NCBI RefSeq assembly: GCF_905207245.1
Contig: NZ_CAJLKP010000107.1
Coordinates: 1 to 15,344, forward strand
Source of the DNA: an uncultured Bacteroides sp.
Lineage (GTDB): Bacteria; Bacteroidota; Bacteroidia; Bacteroidales; Bacteroidaceae
Direction of reading: 5' to 3'
DNA length: 15,344 bases
Part shown: piece by piece, positions 7,801 to 15,322 of the stretch
How positions within the stretch are numbered: position 1 is the stretch's first letter
Layout: each line of letters starts with the position of its first letter
The notes under the pieces: model-generated
The model's input: the letters and a program-made list of their open reading frames with translations, nothing else
Told to the model about the DNA's origin: nothing
Databases searched by the model: none
Position numbers and translations under genes: made by a program

Positions 7801-9140
7801 GCCTGGATACCCAAGCGGTGCAATGTCGGCGCACGGTTCAATAATACCGGATGACCTTTCATTACGTGTTCCAGAATATCCCAGATAACAGCTTCCTTGC
7901 GGTCTACAATCTTCTTGGCACTCTTCACTGTCTTCACAATACCGCGTTCTATCAACTTACGTATAATAAACGGTTTGTACAATTCGGCTGCCATCAATTT
8001 AGGAATACCACACTCACCCATTTTCAATTCCGGACCAACAACAATTACCGAACGCGCAGAGTAGTCAACACGTTTACCCAACAAGTTTTGACGGAAACGG
8101 CCTTGTTTACCTTTCAAACTGTCAGAAAGAGACTTCAGAGGACGGTTAGCATCCGTTTTTACTGCGCTGGATTTACGTGAGTTATCGAACAATGAGTCGA
8201 CAGCCTCCTGCAACATACGCTTTTCATTACGTAAAATCACTTCAGGAGCTTTAATCTCAATCAATCTTTTCAGACGGTTGTTACGAATAATCACACGACG
8301 ATAAAGGTCATTCAAGTCAGATGTAGCAAAACGGCCACCATCCAACGGAACCAACGGACGAAGTTCGGGCGGAATAACCGGTACAATACGTACAATCATC
8401 CATTCCGGCTTATTACGTCCGCGAGATGCACGGAATGATTCAACAACCTGAAGACGCTTCAAAGCTTCATTCTTACGTTGTTGAGAAGCGTCGTTACCTG
8501 CACGGTGACGCAATTCATAAGACAATGCATCCAAGTCCAGACGGGCCAACAAGTCATAAATAGCTTCCGCACCCATTCTGGCTATAAATTTATTAGGATC
8601 TGAATCTTCCAGGAACTGATTGTCTTTCGGCAGTTTTTCCATCAAGTCCAGATATTCTTCTTCTGAGAGCAAATCATACTCAGCAATCTCACCCGACATC
8701 ACACCGGCCTGAATTACTACATAGCGCTCATAATAAATAATAGAATCAAGTTTCTTTGTAGGCAAACCCAGCAAATAACCGATCTTATTAGGAAGTGAAC
8801 GGAAATACCAGATGTGAGCTACCGGCACTACCAACTGGATGTGTCCCATACGCTCACGACGTACTTTCTTCTCAGTCACTTCTACACCACAACGGTCGCA
8901 AACGATACCTTTATAACGGATACGTTTGTATTTACCGCAATGGCATTCGTAGTCCTTGATCGGACCAAAAATACGCTCACAGAACAAACCGTCACGTTCA
9001 GGCTTATACGTACGATAGTTGATGGTTTCAGGCTTTAAAACTTCACCACTCGAATTCTCAAGAATTTCTTCCGGGGAAGCCAAACCAATAGAGATCTTCG
9101 AGAAATTACTCTTTATCTTGTTATCTTTTCTAAAAGCCAT
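4848..9140 (-). CDS. rpoC: DNA-directed RNA polymerase subunit beta-prime
   Basis: The beta-prime subunit of RNA polymerase, 1430 residues. It carries the catalytic Mg-binding motif NADFDGD at residues 469-475 with D471, D473 and D475. The N-terminal zinc site is C66, C68, C81 and C84. The second zinc site is C815, C889, C896 and C899, almost the same numbering as E. coli. The bridge-helix and trigger-loop region includes GEAVGVIAAQSIGEPGTQL from 913 and TLRTFHAGG to 940. About 185 residues then intervene before TGGLPRVTELFEAR at 1128-1141, which looks like the lineage-specific trigger-loop insertion (SI3-like) also known in E. coli. The C-terminal clamp region includes ILQGITRAALQTSSF. The start is ATG without a Shine-Dalgarno sequence. 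A terminator-like hairpin follows the stop by about 30 bases. Confidence 0.99.
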   Translation of the reverse strand: MAFRKDNKIKSNFSKISIGLASPEEILENSSGEVLKPETINYRTYKPERDGLFCERIFGPIKDYECHCGKYKRIRYKGIVCDRCGVEVTEKKVRRERMGHIQLVVPVAHIWYFRSLPNKIGYLLGLPTKKLDSIIYYERYVVIQAGVMSGEIAEYDLLSEEEYLDLMEKLPKDNQFLEDSDPNKFIARMGAEAIYDLLARLDLDALSYELRHRAGNDASQQRKNEALKRLQVVESFRASRGRNKPEWMIVRIVPVIPPELRPLVPLDGGRFATSDLNDLYRRVIIRNNRLKRLIEIKAPEVILRNEKRMLQEAVDSLFDNSRKSSAVKTDANRPLKSLSDSLKGKQGRFRQNLLGKRVDYSARSVIVVGPELKMGECGIPKLMAAELYKPFIIRKLIERGIVKTVKSAKKIVDRKEAVIWDILEHVMKGHPVLLNRAPTLHRLGIQAFQPKMIEGKAIQLHPLACTAFNADFDGDQMAVHLPLSHEAVLEAQMLMLQSHNILNPANGAPITVPSQDMVLGLYYITKLRKGAKGEGLIFYGPEEALIAYNEGKVDIHAPISVVVKDVDENGNVVDKMMHDTSIGRVIVNEIVPPEAGYINTIISKKSLRDIISDVIKVCGVAKAADFLDGIKNLGYQMAFKGGLSFNLGDIIIPEQKETLVQKGYDEVEQVINNYNMGFITNNERYNQVIDIWTHVNSELSNILMKTISSDDQGFNSVYMMLDSGARGSKEQIRQLSGMRGLMAKPQKAGAEGGQIIENPILSNFKEGLSVLEYFISTHGARKGLADTALKTADAGYLTRRLVDVSHDVIINEEDCGTLRGLVCTDLKNNDEVIATLYERILGRVSVHDIVHPTTGELLVAGGEEITEEVAKKIQDSPIESVEIRSVLTCESKKGVCAKCYGRNLATSQMVQKGEAVGVIAAQSIGEPGTQLTLRTFHAGGTAANIAANASIVAKNPARLEFEELRTVDVVDEAGEPAKVVVGRLAEVRFVDVNTGIVLSTHNVPYGSTLYAADGEVVEKGKMIARWDPFNAVIITEATGKIEFEGVIENVTYKVESDESTGLREIIIIESKDKTKVPMAHIMTEDGDLIRTYNLPVGGHVVVENKQKVKGGEVIVKIPRAVGKAGDITGGLPRVTELFEARNPSNPAVVSEIDGEVTMGKVKRGNREIVVTSKTGEVKKYLVPLSKQILVQENDYVRAGTPLSDGATTPADILAIKGPTAVQEYIVNEVQDVYRLQGVKINDKHFEIIVRQMMRKVEIDEPGDTRFLEQQVVDKLDFMEENDRIWGKKVVVDAGDSQNMQPGQIVTARKLRDENSMLKRRDLKPVEVRDAVPATSTQILQGITRAALQTSSFMSAASFQETTKVLNEAAINGKVDKLEGMKENVICGHLIPAGTGQREFEKIIVGSKEEYDRILANKKTVLDYNSMDVEE

Positions 9141-9151
9141 ACTTTTATATT

Positions 9152-9234
9152 AATTGAGAATTGAAAATTAAAAAATGAATGTTGAGAAAATAAGGATTGA
9201 GAACTAAAAAAATAATAGTTCTCAATTCTCAATT
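9152..9234 (-). repeat. two overlapping, mutually exclusive inverted repeats between rpoB and rpoC
   Basis: This 102-base spacer contains two perfect inverted repeats that share bases. Repeat A pairs 9216-9226 with 9196-9206 (11 base pairs, 9-base A/T loop). Repeat B pairs 9222-9234 with 9152-9164 (13 base pairs, 57-base loop). Because 9222-9226 is used by both, only one can form at a time. Repeat B would end about a dozen bases before the rpoC start. The sequence is also built from recurring TTGAGAA-like units (about 9154, 9182 and 9197 on the plus strand, with reverse copies at about 9220 and 9227). Function is unknown; a switch affecting rpoC expression and a dispersed intergenic repeat are both possible. 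Confidence 0.6.
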
Positions 9235-9242
9235 TTTTCAAT

Positions 9243-12200
9243 TTATTCCAGGTTGATGCTAAGGCCCAAACCTCTCAACTCATGCAGTAATACATTGAGT
9301 GATTCCGGAATACCGGGTTGCGGCATGGGTTCACCCTTCACAATTGCTTCATAAGCTTTAGAACGGCCAACAACGTCATCGGACTTGATAGTCAGGATTT
9401 CCTGTAGAATGTGCGCAGCACCAAATGCTTCAAGCGCCCAAACCTCCATTTCTCCGAAACGCTGACCACCAAATTGTGCCTTACCGCCTAACGGCTGCTG
9501 AGTAATCAGAGAGTACGGACCGATAGAACGTGCGTGCATCTTATCCTCAACCATATGACCCAACTTCAACATATAAGTAACACCCACCGTGGCATGTTGG
9601 TCAAACGGTTCACCCGTACCACCATCATACAACTTAGTCTTACCATAACGTGGCAAACCAGCCTTGTCAGTCCACTCGTTCAAGTTATCCAATGTAGCAC
9701 CATCAAAGATAGGAGTAGCAAACTTCACACCCAACTTTCTACCAGCACTACCCAAGACAGCCTCGAATATCTGACCGATGTTCATACGAGAAGGCACACC
9801 CAACGGATTCAATACGATATCTACCGGAGTACCATCAGCGAGGAACGGCATATCTTCCTGACGAACAACACGGGAAACGATACCCTTGTTACCGTGGCGA
9901 CCTGCCATCTTATCACCTACACCAATCTTACGTTTCTTAGCAATGTAAACTTTTGCCATCTGAATAATACCTGCAGGAAGTTCATCACCAATAGTGATAG
10001 CAAACTTCTTACGTTTCAGTTCAGCATCCAGTTCTTTATATTTCTTGATGAAGTTCATCACCAGGTCGCGAATCATACCGTTGATGCGGGCATCACTCGT
10101 CCAGTTACTCAACTGGATTGAAGTAAAGTCCAAATCACCGAAATCAGAAGGAGAGAATTTAGCACCTTTTGAGATAACCTCAGCACCCATATAATCCTTT
10201 ACACCTTCGGATACATAATTTTCCGTCAACTTCAACAGTTTTCTGATCAAAATACCTCTCAAATCAGCAACCTTTGCATCGAACTCATCATCAATCTTCG
10301 GCAACAAAGCCTTGTCCGCCAACTTGGAGCTACGGCTCTTGATTACACGTGAGAACAAACGCTTGTCAATAACCACACCCTTCAAAGAAGGAGAGGCTTT
10401 CAGAGAAGCATCTTTCACATCTCCTGCCTTGTCACCAAAGATAGCACGAAGTAATTTCTCTTCCGGTGATGGATCTGACTCACCCTTCGGCGTAATCTTA
10501 CCAATCAAAATATCACCCGGCTGGATGCGAGCACCCACACGCACAATACCGTTTTCATCCAAATCTTTGGTAGCCTCTTCACTCACGTTCGGAATATCGG
10601 AAGTCAATTCCTCCATACCACGCTTCGTTTCGCGAACCTCCAATGAATATTCTTCTACATGGATAGAAGTCAATATATCTTCACGAACCACACGTTCGTT
10701 CAATACGATAGCGTCCTCATAGTTATAACCCTTCCACGGCATGTAAGCTACCAGCAGGTTTTTACCCAAAGCCAATTCACCTTTTTCCGTAGAGTAACCT
10801 TCAGTCAAAATCTGACCTTTCGTCACACGCTGACCAATTTCACAAATAGGACGAAGGTCAATCGTCATATTCTGGTTCGTACGACGCCACTTCGGAATAC
10901 GATATTCCTTCAATGCCGGTTCGAAGCTTACAAACTCTTCATCTTCCGTACGATCATACAATATGCGGATAGCGGTAGCATCAACAAATTCGATTACACC
11001 ATCACCTTCAGCCGTGATTTGCGTACGGGAGTCGCGAACCAACTGACGTTCGATACCTGTACCTACAATCGGAGCTTCACTCTTCAACAAAGGAACTGCC
11101 TGGCGCATCATGTTCGATCCCATCAACGCACGGTTTGCATCATCATGTTCCAGAAACGGAATCAAAGATGCAGCGATTGAAGCAATCTGCTGAGGAGAAA
11201 CGTCCATCAATTCTACTTCATCCGGAGTTACCACCGGATAGTCAGCATCCTGACGAGCTTTTACTTTATCGCGGATAAAAGTACCATCATCATTCAATGG
11301 TGCATTACCCTGAGCAATAATCTTAGCTTCTTCTTCTTCCGCAGTCAAATATGCCAAACCTTCATCAGAAAGATCTACTCTACCGTTTTCAACTTTACGA
11401 TACGGAGTTTCGATGAAACCAAGCACATTAATCTTAGCAAACACACACAAAGAAGAAATCAAACCGATGTTCGGACCTTCCGGTGTTTCAATCGGACAAA
11501 GACGACCATAGTGAGTATAGTGAACGTCACGTACCTCAAATCCGGCACGTTCACGAGACAAACCACCAGGACCGAGGGCAGACATACGGCGCTTATGCGT
11601 AATTTCAGCCAACGGATTCGTCTGGTCCATAAACTGAGACAAAGCATTTGTTCCGAAGAATGAATTGATTACAGAAGAAATAGTCTTTGCATTAATCAAG
11701 TCAATCGGAGTAAACACTTCATTGTCACGAACATTCATACGCTCACGAATTGTACGTGACATACGAGCCAAACCTACTGCAAACTGATTAGACAATTGCT
11801 CGCCTACAGTACGCACACGACGGTTGCTCAAGTGGTCAATATCATCCACATCAGCCTTTGAGTTAATCAACTCAATCAGATACTTGATGATTTCAATAAT
11901 ATCTTCCTTTGTTAGAACACGCACATCCATATCAGTCGTCAGGTTCAACTTCTTATTGATTCTGTAACGACCTACATTACCCAAGTCATATCTCTTTTCA
12001 GAGAAGAACAAGTTATTGATGACTTCACGTGCACTGGCATCATCGGCAGGGTCAGCATTACGCAACTGACGATAGATGTACAGTACAGCTTCTTTCTCCG
12101 AGTTACTCGGGTCTTTCTGAAGCGTGTTATATATGATAGAGTAGTCAGACTGATTCGGTTCTTCCTTGTGAACAAGAATATTCTGAACGCCTGACTCTAA

Positions 12201-13055
12201 TATAATATCAACATGTTCCGGTTCGATAACTGTTTCACGGTCAATAACGACTTCGTTACGTTCGATAGAAACAACTTCACCAGTATCTTCGTCTACAAAA
12301 TCCTCAATCCATGTTTTCAAAACACGAGCCGCCAACTTGCGTCCCAATACCCTCTTGAGATTAGTCTTATTGACTTTAATATCCTCGGCCAAATTGAAAA
12401 TTTCAAGGATATCCTTATCATTTTCAAAACCGATAGCTCTCAACAAAGTAGTAACGGGCAACTTCTTCTTACGGTCAATGTACGCATACATGACATTGTT
12501 AATATCAGTAGCAAACTCAATCCAAGAACCTTTGAACGGGATGATACGGGCAGAATAAAGTTTGGTACCATTAGCATGCACGCTCTGTCCGAAGAATACG
12601 CCCGGAGAACGGTGGAGCTGAGATACAACAACACGTTCCGCACCATTGATGACGAAAGTCGCCTTATCCGTCATATAAGGAATAGGACCAAGGAATACGT
12701 CCTGAATAACCGTATCAAAATCCTCATGATCGGGATCTGTACAGTATAATTTCAATTTTGCTTTCAGGGGCACGCTATAAGTAAGCCCTCGCTCTATACA
12801 ATCATCGATAGTATAACGCGGCGGATCAATATAGTAGTCCAAAAACTCAAGAACAAAATTGTTTCTTGTATCGGCAATGGGGAAGTTTTCAGCAAATACT
12901 TTATACAGTCCCTCGTTCTTACGCTTTTCGGGTGGGGTATCCAGTTGTAAAAAGTCTTTGAATGACTTCAATTGTACTTCCAAAAAATCCGGATATTCAA
13001 GTGGATTTTTAGTCGAAGCAAAATTAATTCTTTGGTTTACAGTATTTGAAGACAT
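9243..13055 (-). CDS. rpoB: DNA-directed RNA polymerase subunit beta
   Basis: The beta subunit of RNA polymerase, 1270 residues (E. coli 1342). With beta-prime it forms the catalytic core and the rifamycin pocket. The rifamycin-region residues are wild type as read: ALSQFMDQ at 471-478, THKRR at 486-490 and S492, matching E. coli D516, H526 and S531. So the sequence shows none of the common resistance changes at those positions. Further family motifs are GPGGLSRERAGFEVRDVH (495-512), PIETPEGPNIGL (521-532), GDKMAGRHGNKG (1047-1058), which holds the conserved active-site lysines, and QPLGGKAQFGGQRFGEMEVWA near 1187-1207, which marks the C-terminal clamp. The ATG start fits the family N-terminus and has no Shine-Dalgarno sequence. 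It lies 104 bases after rplL, beyond a strong hairpin, and 102 bases before rpoC. Confidence 0.99.
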   Translation of the reverse strand: MSSNTVNQRINFASTKNPLEYPDFLEVQLKSFKDFLQLDTPPEKRKNEGLYKVFAENFPIADTRNNFVLEFLDYYIDPPRYTIDDCIERGLTYSVPLKAKLKLYCTDPDHEDFDTVIQDVFLGPIPYMTDKATFVINGAERVVVSQLHRSPGVFFGQSVHANGTKLYSARIIPFKGSWIEFATDINNVMYAYIDRKKKLPVTTLLRAIGFENDKDILEIFNLAEDIKVNKTNLKRVLGRKLAARVLKTWIEDFVDEDTGEVVSIERNEVVIDRETVIEPEHVDIILESGVQNILVHKEEPNQSDYSIIYNTLQKDPSNSEKEAVLYIYRQLRNADPADDASAREVINNLFFSEKRYDLGNVGRYRINKKLNLTTDMDVRVLTKEDIIEIIKYLIELINSKADVDDIDHLSNRRVRTVGEQLSNQFAVGLARMSRTIRERMNVRDNEVFTPIDLINAKTISSVINSFFGTNALSQFMDQTNPLAEITHKRRMSALGPGGLSRERAGFEVRDVHYTHYGRLCPIETPEGPNIGLISSLCVFAKINVLGFIETPYRKVENGRVDLSDEGLAYLTAEEEEAKIIAQGNAPLNDDGTFIRDKVKARQDADYPVVTPDEVELMDVSPQQIASIAASLIPFLEHDDANRALMGSNMMRQAVPLLKSEAPIVGTGIERQLVRDSRTQITAEGDGVIEFVDATAIRILYDRTEDEEFVSFEPALKEYRIPKWRRTNQNMTIDLRPICEIGQRVTKGQILTEGYSTEKGELALGKNLLVAYMPWKGYNYEDAIVLNERVVREDILTSIHVEEYSLEVRETKRGMEELTSDIPNVSEEATKDLDENGIVRVGARIQPGDILIGKITPKGESDPSPEEKLLRAIFGDKAGDVKDASLKASPSLKGVVIDKRLFSRVIKSRSSKLADKALLPKIDDEFDAKVADLRGILIRKLLKLTENYVSEGVKDYMGAEVISKGAKFSPSDFGDLDFTSIQLSNWTSDARINGMIRDLVMNFIKKYKELDAELKRKKFAITIGDELPAGIIQMAKVYIAKKRKIGVGDKMAGRHGNKGIVSRVVRQEDMPFLADGTPVDIVLNPLGVPSRMNIGQIFEAVLGSAGRKLGVKFATPIFDGATLDNLNEWTDKAGLPRYGKTKLYDGGTGEPFDQHATVGVTYMLKLGHMVEDKMHARSIGPYSLITQQPLGGKAQFGGQRFGEMEVWALEAFGAAHILQEILTIKSDDVVGRSKAYEAIVKGEPMPQPGIPESLNVLLHELRGLGLSINLE

Positions 13056-13096
13056 CTGTTAATGGATTTGTAGAACTTAATTTTAAATATATACAC

Positions 13097-13134
13097 AAAA
13101 AGGTTAAGAACCCTCTTCTGAAGGGTTCTTAACC
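13097..13134 (-). terminator. rplL-rpoB intrinsic terminator or attenuator
   Basis: The transcript forms a perfect 13-base-pair stem: GGTTAAGAACCCT, loop TCAGAAG, then AGGGTTCTTAACC, followed at once by TTTTTG and more A/T-rich sequence. This is the best intrinsic-terminator shape in the window. It starts 25 bases after the rplL stop and ends about 40 bases before the rpoB start. I see no good promoter between it and rpoB, so partial read-through (attenuation) is more likely than full termination. E. coli has a known attenuator at the equivalent place between rplL and rpoB. Confidence 0.75.
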
Positions 13135-13159
13135 GAATTACCTGATATACAGGCTAATG

Positions 13160-13537
13160 TTATTTAAGTTCAACTTCAGCTCCAGCTTCTTCCAATGTTT
13201 TCTTCAATGATTCTGCTTCGTCTTTAGCCAAACCTTCTTTAACTACGCTAGGAGCACCGTCTACCAAGTCCTTAGCTTCTTTCAAGCCAAGACCACAAGC
13301 TTCCTTCACGGCTTTAACAACCTGAAGTTTAGCTGAGCCAGCACTCTTCAATACTACATCAAAAGAAGTTTTTTCTTCAGCGGCAGCAGCACCACCAGCT
13401 GCAGGACCAGCAGCAACAGCTACAGCTGCAGCAGCAGGTTCAATACCGTATTCTTCTTTAAGGATAGTTGCAAGTTCATTAACTTCTTTTACTGTCAAGT
13501 TAACTAATTGTTCTGCAAAAGCTTTCAAATCTGCCAT
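13160..13537 (-). CDS. rplL: 50S ribosomal protein L7/L12
   Basis: Ribosomal protein L7/L12, 125 residues, close to the usual 120-130. Dimers on L10 form the flexible stalk that recruits IF2, EF-Tu, EF-G and release factors. Three parts are visible: the N-terminal dimerisation and L10-binding segment (about residues 1-33), an Ala/Gly-rich hinge (about 35-53), and the globular C-terminal domain from about residue 57 (TSFDVVLKSAG, KLQVVKAVKEACGLGLKEAK, ending GAEVELK). The leader is A-rich without a Shine-Dalgarno sequence. A strong hairpin with a U-run follows the stop by 25 bases. This matches the family pattern in which stalk proteins are made in excess over RNA polymerase subunits encoded downstream. 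Identification is secure. Confidence 0.98.
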   Translation of the reverse strand: MADLKAFAEQLVNLTVKEVNELATILKEEYGIEPAAAAVAVAAGPAAGGAAAAEEKTSFDVVLKSAGSAKLQVVKAVKEACGLGLKEAKDLVDGAPSVVKEGLAKDEAESLKKTLEEAGAEVELK

Positions 13538-13577
13538 TTTTGTATGATTTTAATTGTTTAAATACTTATTTGTTTAT

Positions 13578-13603
13578 AAAAAATTGTTCGGGATATTACT
13601 CCC
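13578..13603 (-). terminator. weak hairpin plus T-tract in rplJ-rplL spacer
   Basis: In the 90-base gap between rplJ and rplL the transcript can form GGGA-GUAAUA-UCCC, a four-base-pair stem that two flanking U-A pairs can extend across a bulge. It is followed six bases later by six U residues. The stem is short and the U-run is displaced, so efficient termination is doubtful. It could be a weak attenuator, a processing site or chance. No matching promoter is visible before rplL. Confidence 0.25.
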
Positions 13604-13627
13604 AAGGCTGTGACACCTTTCCCATTT

Positions 13628-14149
13628 TTACGCTTCGGTACGTTCACCAAGAGTTTTGAGAACTCCGTGAATGGTGTTTCCACCTGATTGAAGAGCAGAA
13701 ATAACATTCTTGGCCGGTGATTGCAACAGAGCAACGATATCGGCAATAACTTCATTCTTACTCTTGATACTAACGAGAGCATCCAACTGGTCAGCACCAA
13801 CATAGAAGCTTTCTTCTGCATATGCAGCCTTCAGTCCGGGAATGCCGTCTTTAGCCTTTGCTTTGATCAACTTAGCAGGTAAGTTAGCAGTATTACAGAA
13901 CATAATCGCTGTAGTACCTTTCAAGCAACCATAAAGCGGAGAATAATCTCCTTCCAGACTTTCCAATGCTTTGTGAAGCAATGTATTCTTAATCAACATC
14001 AACTTGATGTCAGATTTGAAACATTCTCTTCTCAACGCGCTTGTAGCAGCAGCGTTCATCGCAGTGATATCAATCAAATAGAAGTGACTATATTCCTTTA
14101 CTGTAGCAGCAATCTGCTCAATAATCGTACTTTTATCTTCCTTTCTCAT
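13628..14149 (-). CDS. rplJ: 50S ribosomal protein L10
   Basis: Ribosomal protein L10, 173 residues (E. coli 165). It anchors L7/L12 dimers to 23S rRNA at the stalk base. The N-terminal globular domain (MRKEDKSTIIEQIAATVKEY onward, with TSALRRECF and KNTLLHKAL) is the rRNA-binding part. The C-terminal region (from about residue 130, SPAKNVISALQSGGNTIHGVLKTL) is the helical segment expected to carry L12 dimers. The gene lies between rplA and rplL as in most bacteria. It has the clearest Shine-Dalgarno sequence among the starts in this window (CGGAG, five bases before the ATG), which supports the start. The gap to rplA is only 15 bases, so a long L10-binding leader of the E. coli type cannot lie wholly between the two genes. 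Confidence 0.97.
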   Translation of the reverse strand: MRKEDKSTIIEQIAATVKEYSHFYLIDITAMNAAATSALRRECFKSDIKLMLIKNTLLHKALESLEGDYSPLYGCLKGTTAIMFCNTANLPAKLIKAKAKDGIPGLKAAYAEESFYVGADQLDALVSIKSKNEVIADIVALLQSPAKNVISALQSGGNTIHGVLKTLGERTEA

Positions 14150-14154
14150 TATTA

Positions 14155-14159
14155 CTCCG
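14155..14159 (-). promoter_or_regulatory. Shine-Dalgarno sequence of rplJ
   Basis: The minus strand reads CGGAG, then TAATA, then the rplJ ATG: a five-base spacing from a core that pairs with the 16S anti-Shine-Dalgarno. It is notable because the other starts here have A/T-rich leaders with no such motif, apart from a weak AAGGA ahead of fusA. It decides the rplJ start. Assignment as a working site is inference, because Bacteroidota ribosomes depend little on this pairing. Confidence 0.6.
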
Positions 14160-14164
14160 TTTTA

Positions 14165-14863
14165 TTAGATTTCTTCTATTGATTTCGGGTCAATCTTGAT
14201 ACCTGCACTCATAGTGCTAGAAAGATAAATACTCTTAATATATGTACCCTTGGCTGCAGTCGGTTTCAATTTATTCAAAGTAGAGATGAATTCTTTCGCA
14301 TTGTCGCGAATTTGATCAACGCCAAATGAAACTTTACCGATAGAAGTATGAACAATACCACTCTTATCAACTTTGAAGTCGATCTTACCTTGTTTTACTT
14401 CTTTTACAGCTTTAGCAACATCCATAGTTACAGTACCACTCTTCGGGTTAGGCATCAATCCACGAGGACCGAGCACACGACCGAGTGCACCAATTTTACC
14501 CATGATAGACGGCATAGTGATGATTACATCCACATCAGTCCATCCACCTTTGATCTTTTCAATATATTCGTCAAGACCAACGTAGTCAGCTCCGGCTTCT
14601 TTTGCAGCAGCTTCAGCATCCGGTGTACAAAGCACCAAAACGCGTACAACTTTACCAGTACCGTGAGGAAGTGACACAACACCTCTCACCATCTGGTTCG
14701 CCTTACGCGGGTCAACGCCCAAACGCACGTCGATATCCAATGAAGCATCAAACTTGGTATAAGTGATTTCCTTTACCAAAGATGCAGCTTCTTTCAGTGA
14801 GTATGCTTTCCCTGCTTCAATTTTCTCTGCAGCCAACTTTTGTTTTTTTGTCAGTTTACCCAT
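14165..14863 (-). CDS. rplA: 50S ribosomal protein L1
   Basis: Ribosomal protein L1, 232 residues against 234 in E. coli. It forms the mobile L1 stalk on 23S rRNA, which helps release tRNA from the E site. The family signature is clear at about residues 117-144 (MPSIMGKIGALGRVLGPRG, then LMPNPKSGTVT). The basic N-terminus begins MGKLTKKQKLAAEKI. The gene starts 15 bases after the rplK stop and ends 15 bases before rplJ, so the three are very probably co-transcribed. In E. coli L1 represses its own operon through a site ahead of rplK; that region is mostly outside the window and cannot be assessed here. The 15-base gap ahead of the start shows no Shine-Dalgarno sequence. Nothing is unusual in the protein. 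Confidence 0.98.
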   Translation of the reverse strand: MGKLTKKQKLAAEKIEAGKAYSLKEAASLVKEITYTKFDASLDIDVRLGVDPRKANQMVRGVVSLPHGTGKVVRVLVLCTPDAEAAAKEAGADYVGLDEYIEKIKGGWTDVDVIITMPSIMGKIGALGRVLGPRGLMPNPKSGTVTMDVAKAVKEVKQGKIDFKVDKSGIVHTSIGKVSFGVDQIRDNAKEFISTLNKLKPTAAKGTYIKSIYLSSTMSAGIKIDPKSIEEI

Positions 14864-14878
14864 TCTAATTGAAGTTTA

Positions 14879-15322
14879 TTAGTTATTAACCGGGAACTCC
14901 CCTTTTACAGCGATACCCATACTTCTAGCTGTACCGGCAACCATTGTCATGGCAGCTTCTACAGTGAAACAGTTCAAGTCCACCAATTTGTCCTGAGCAA
15001 TCGTACGAACCTGTTCCCAAGTAATCTCGGCAACTTTCTTACGGTTAGGCTCAGCAGAACCACTCTTTACCTTAGCTACTTCAAGTAATTGAATAGCAAC
15101 GGGAGGAGTCTTGATTACAAAATCGAAAGACTTATCTGCGTAGTAAGTGATAATCACAGGAAGAATCTTTCCTGCTTTGTCCTGGGTTCTGGCGTTGAAT
15201 TGCTTGCAAAACTCCATGATGTTAATACCCTTAGAACCTAAAGCAGGTCCTACTGGGGGTGATGGGTTTGCCGCGCCTCCTTTAATCTGTAATTTGATTA
15301 GTCCAGCAACTTCTTTAGCCAT
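14879..15322 (-). CDS. rplK: 50S ribosomal protein L11
   Basis: Ribosomal protein L11, 147 residues, the usual length. It binds the GTPase-associated region of 23S rRNA at the base of the L7/L12 stalk and helps couple factor GTPases to the ribosome. The N-terminal domain carries the proline-rich family signature near residues 19-31 (NPSPPVGPALGSK). The rRNA-binding C-terminal domain runs from about residue 70 to the end and includes GTARSMGI. The ATG start fits the family N-terminus MAKEVAGLIKLQ. The 22 bases upstream that lie in the window are A/T-rich with no Shine-Dalgarno sequence, as is common in Bacteroidota. It is the first complete gene of the rplK-rplA-rplJ-rplL series, with 15 bases to rplA. 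In related genomes nusG and secE usually lie upstream, which would be outside this window. Identification is secure. Confidence 0.98.
   Translation of the reverse strand: MAKEVAGLIKLQIKGGAANPSPPVGPALGSKGINIMEFCKQFNARTQDKAGKILPVIITYYADKSFDFVIKTPPVAIQLLEVAKVKSGSAEPNRKKVAEITWEQVRTIAQDKLVDLNCFTVEAAMTMVAGTARSMGIAVKGEFPVNN

Noticed and set aside
9534..11180. Overlapping plus-strand open frames opposite rpoB
   Set aside because: All are antisense to conserved polymerase motifs and show the same unnatural composition. They are shadows of the rpoB codons.
11586..11651. Possible rifamycin-resistance changes in rpoB
   Set aside because: The residues equivalent to E. coli D516, H526 and S531 are D477, H487 and S492, all unchanged. 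The neighbouring Met for Ile530 is conservative and probably lineage-normal.
13056..13096. Promoter directly ahead of rpoB (TATATTTA)
   Set aside because: The match is incomplete and the only TTTG nearby is in the hairpin U-run, far too close for the -33 position.
13604..13619. AAGG...CCTT symmetric element in the rplJ-rplL spacer
   Set aside because: Only four pairs can form with a workable loop; there is no further support for a structure.
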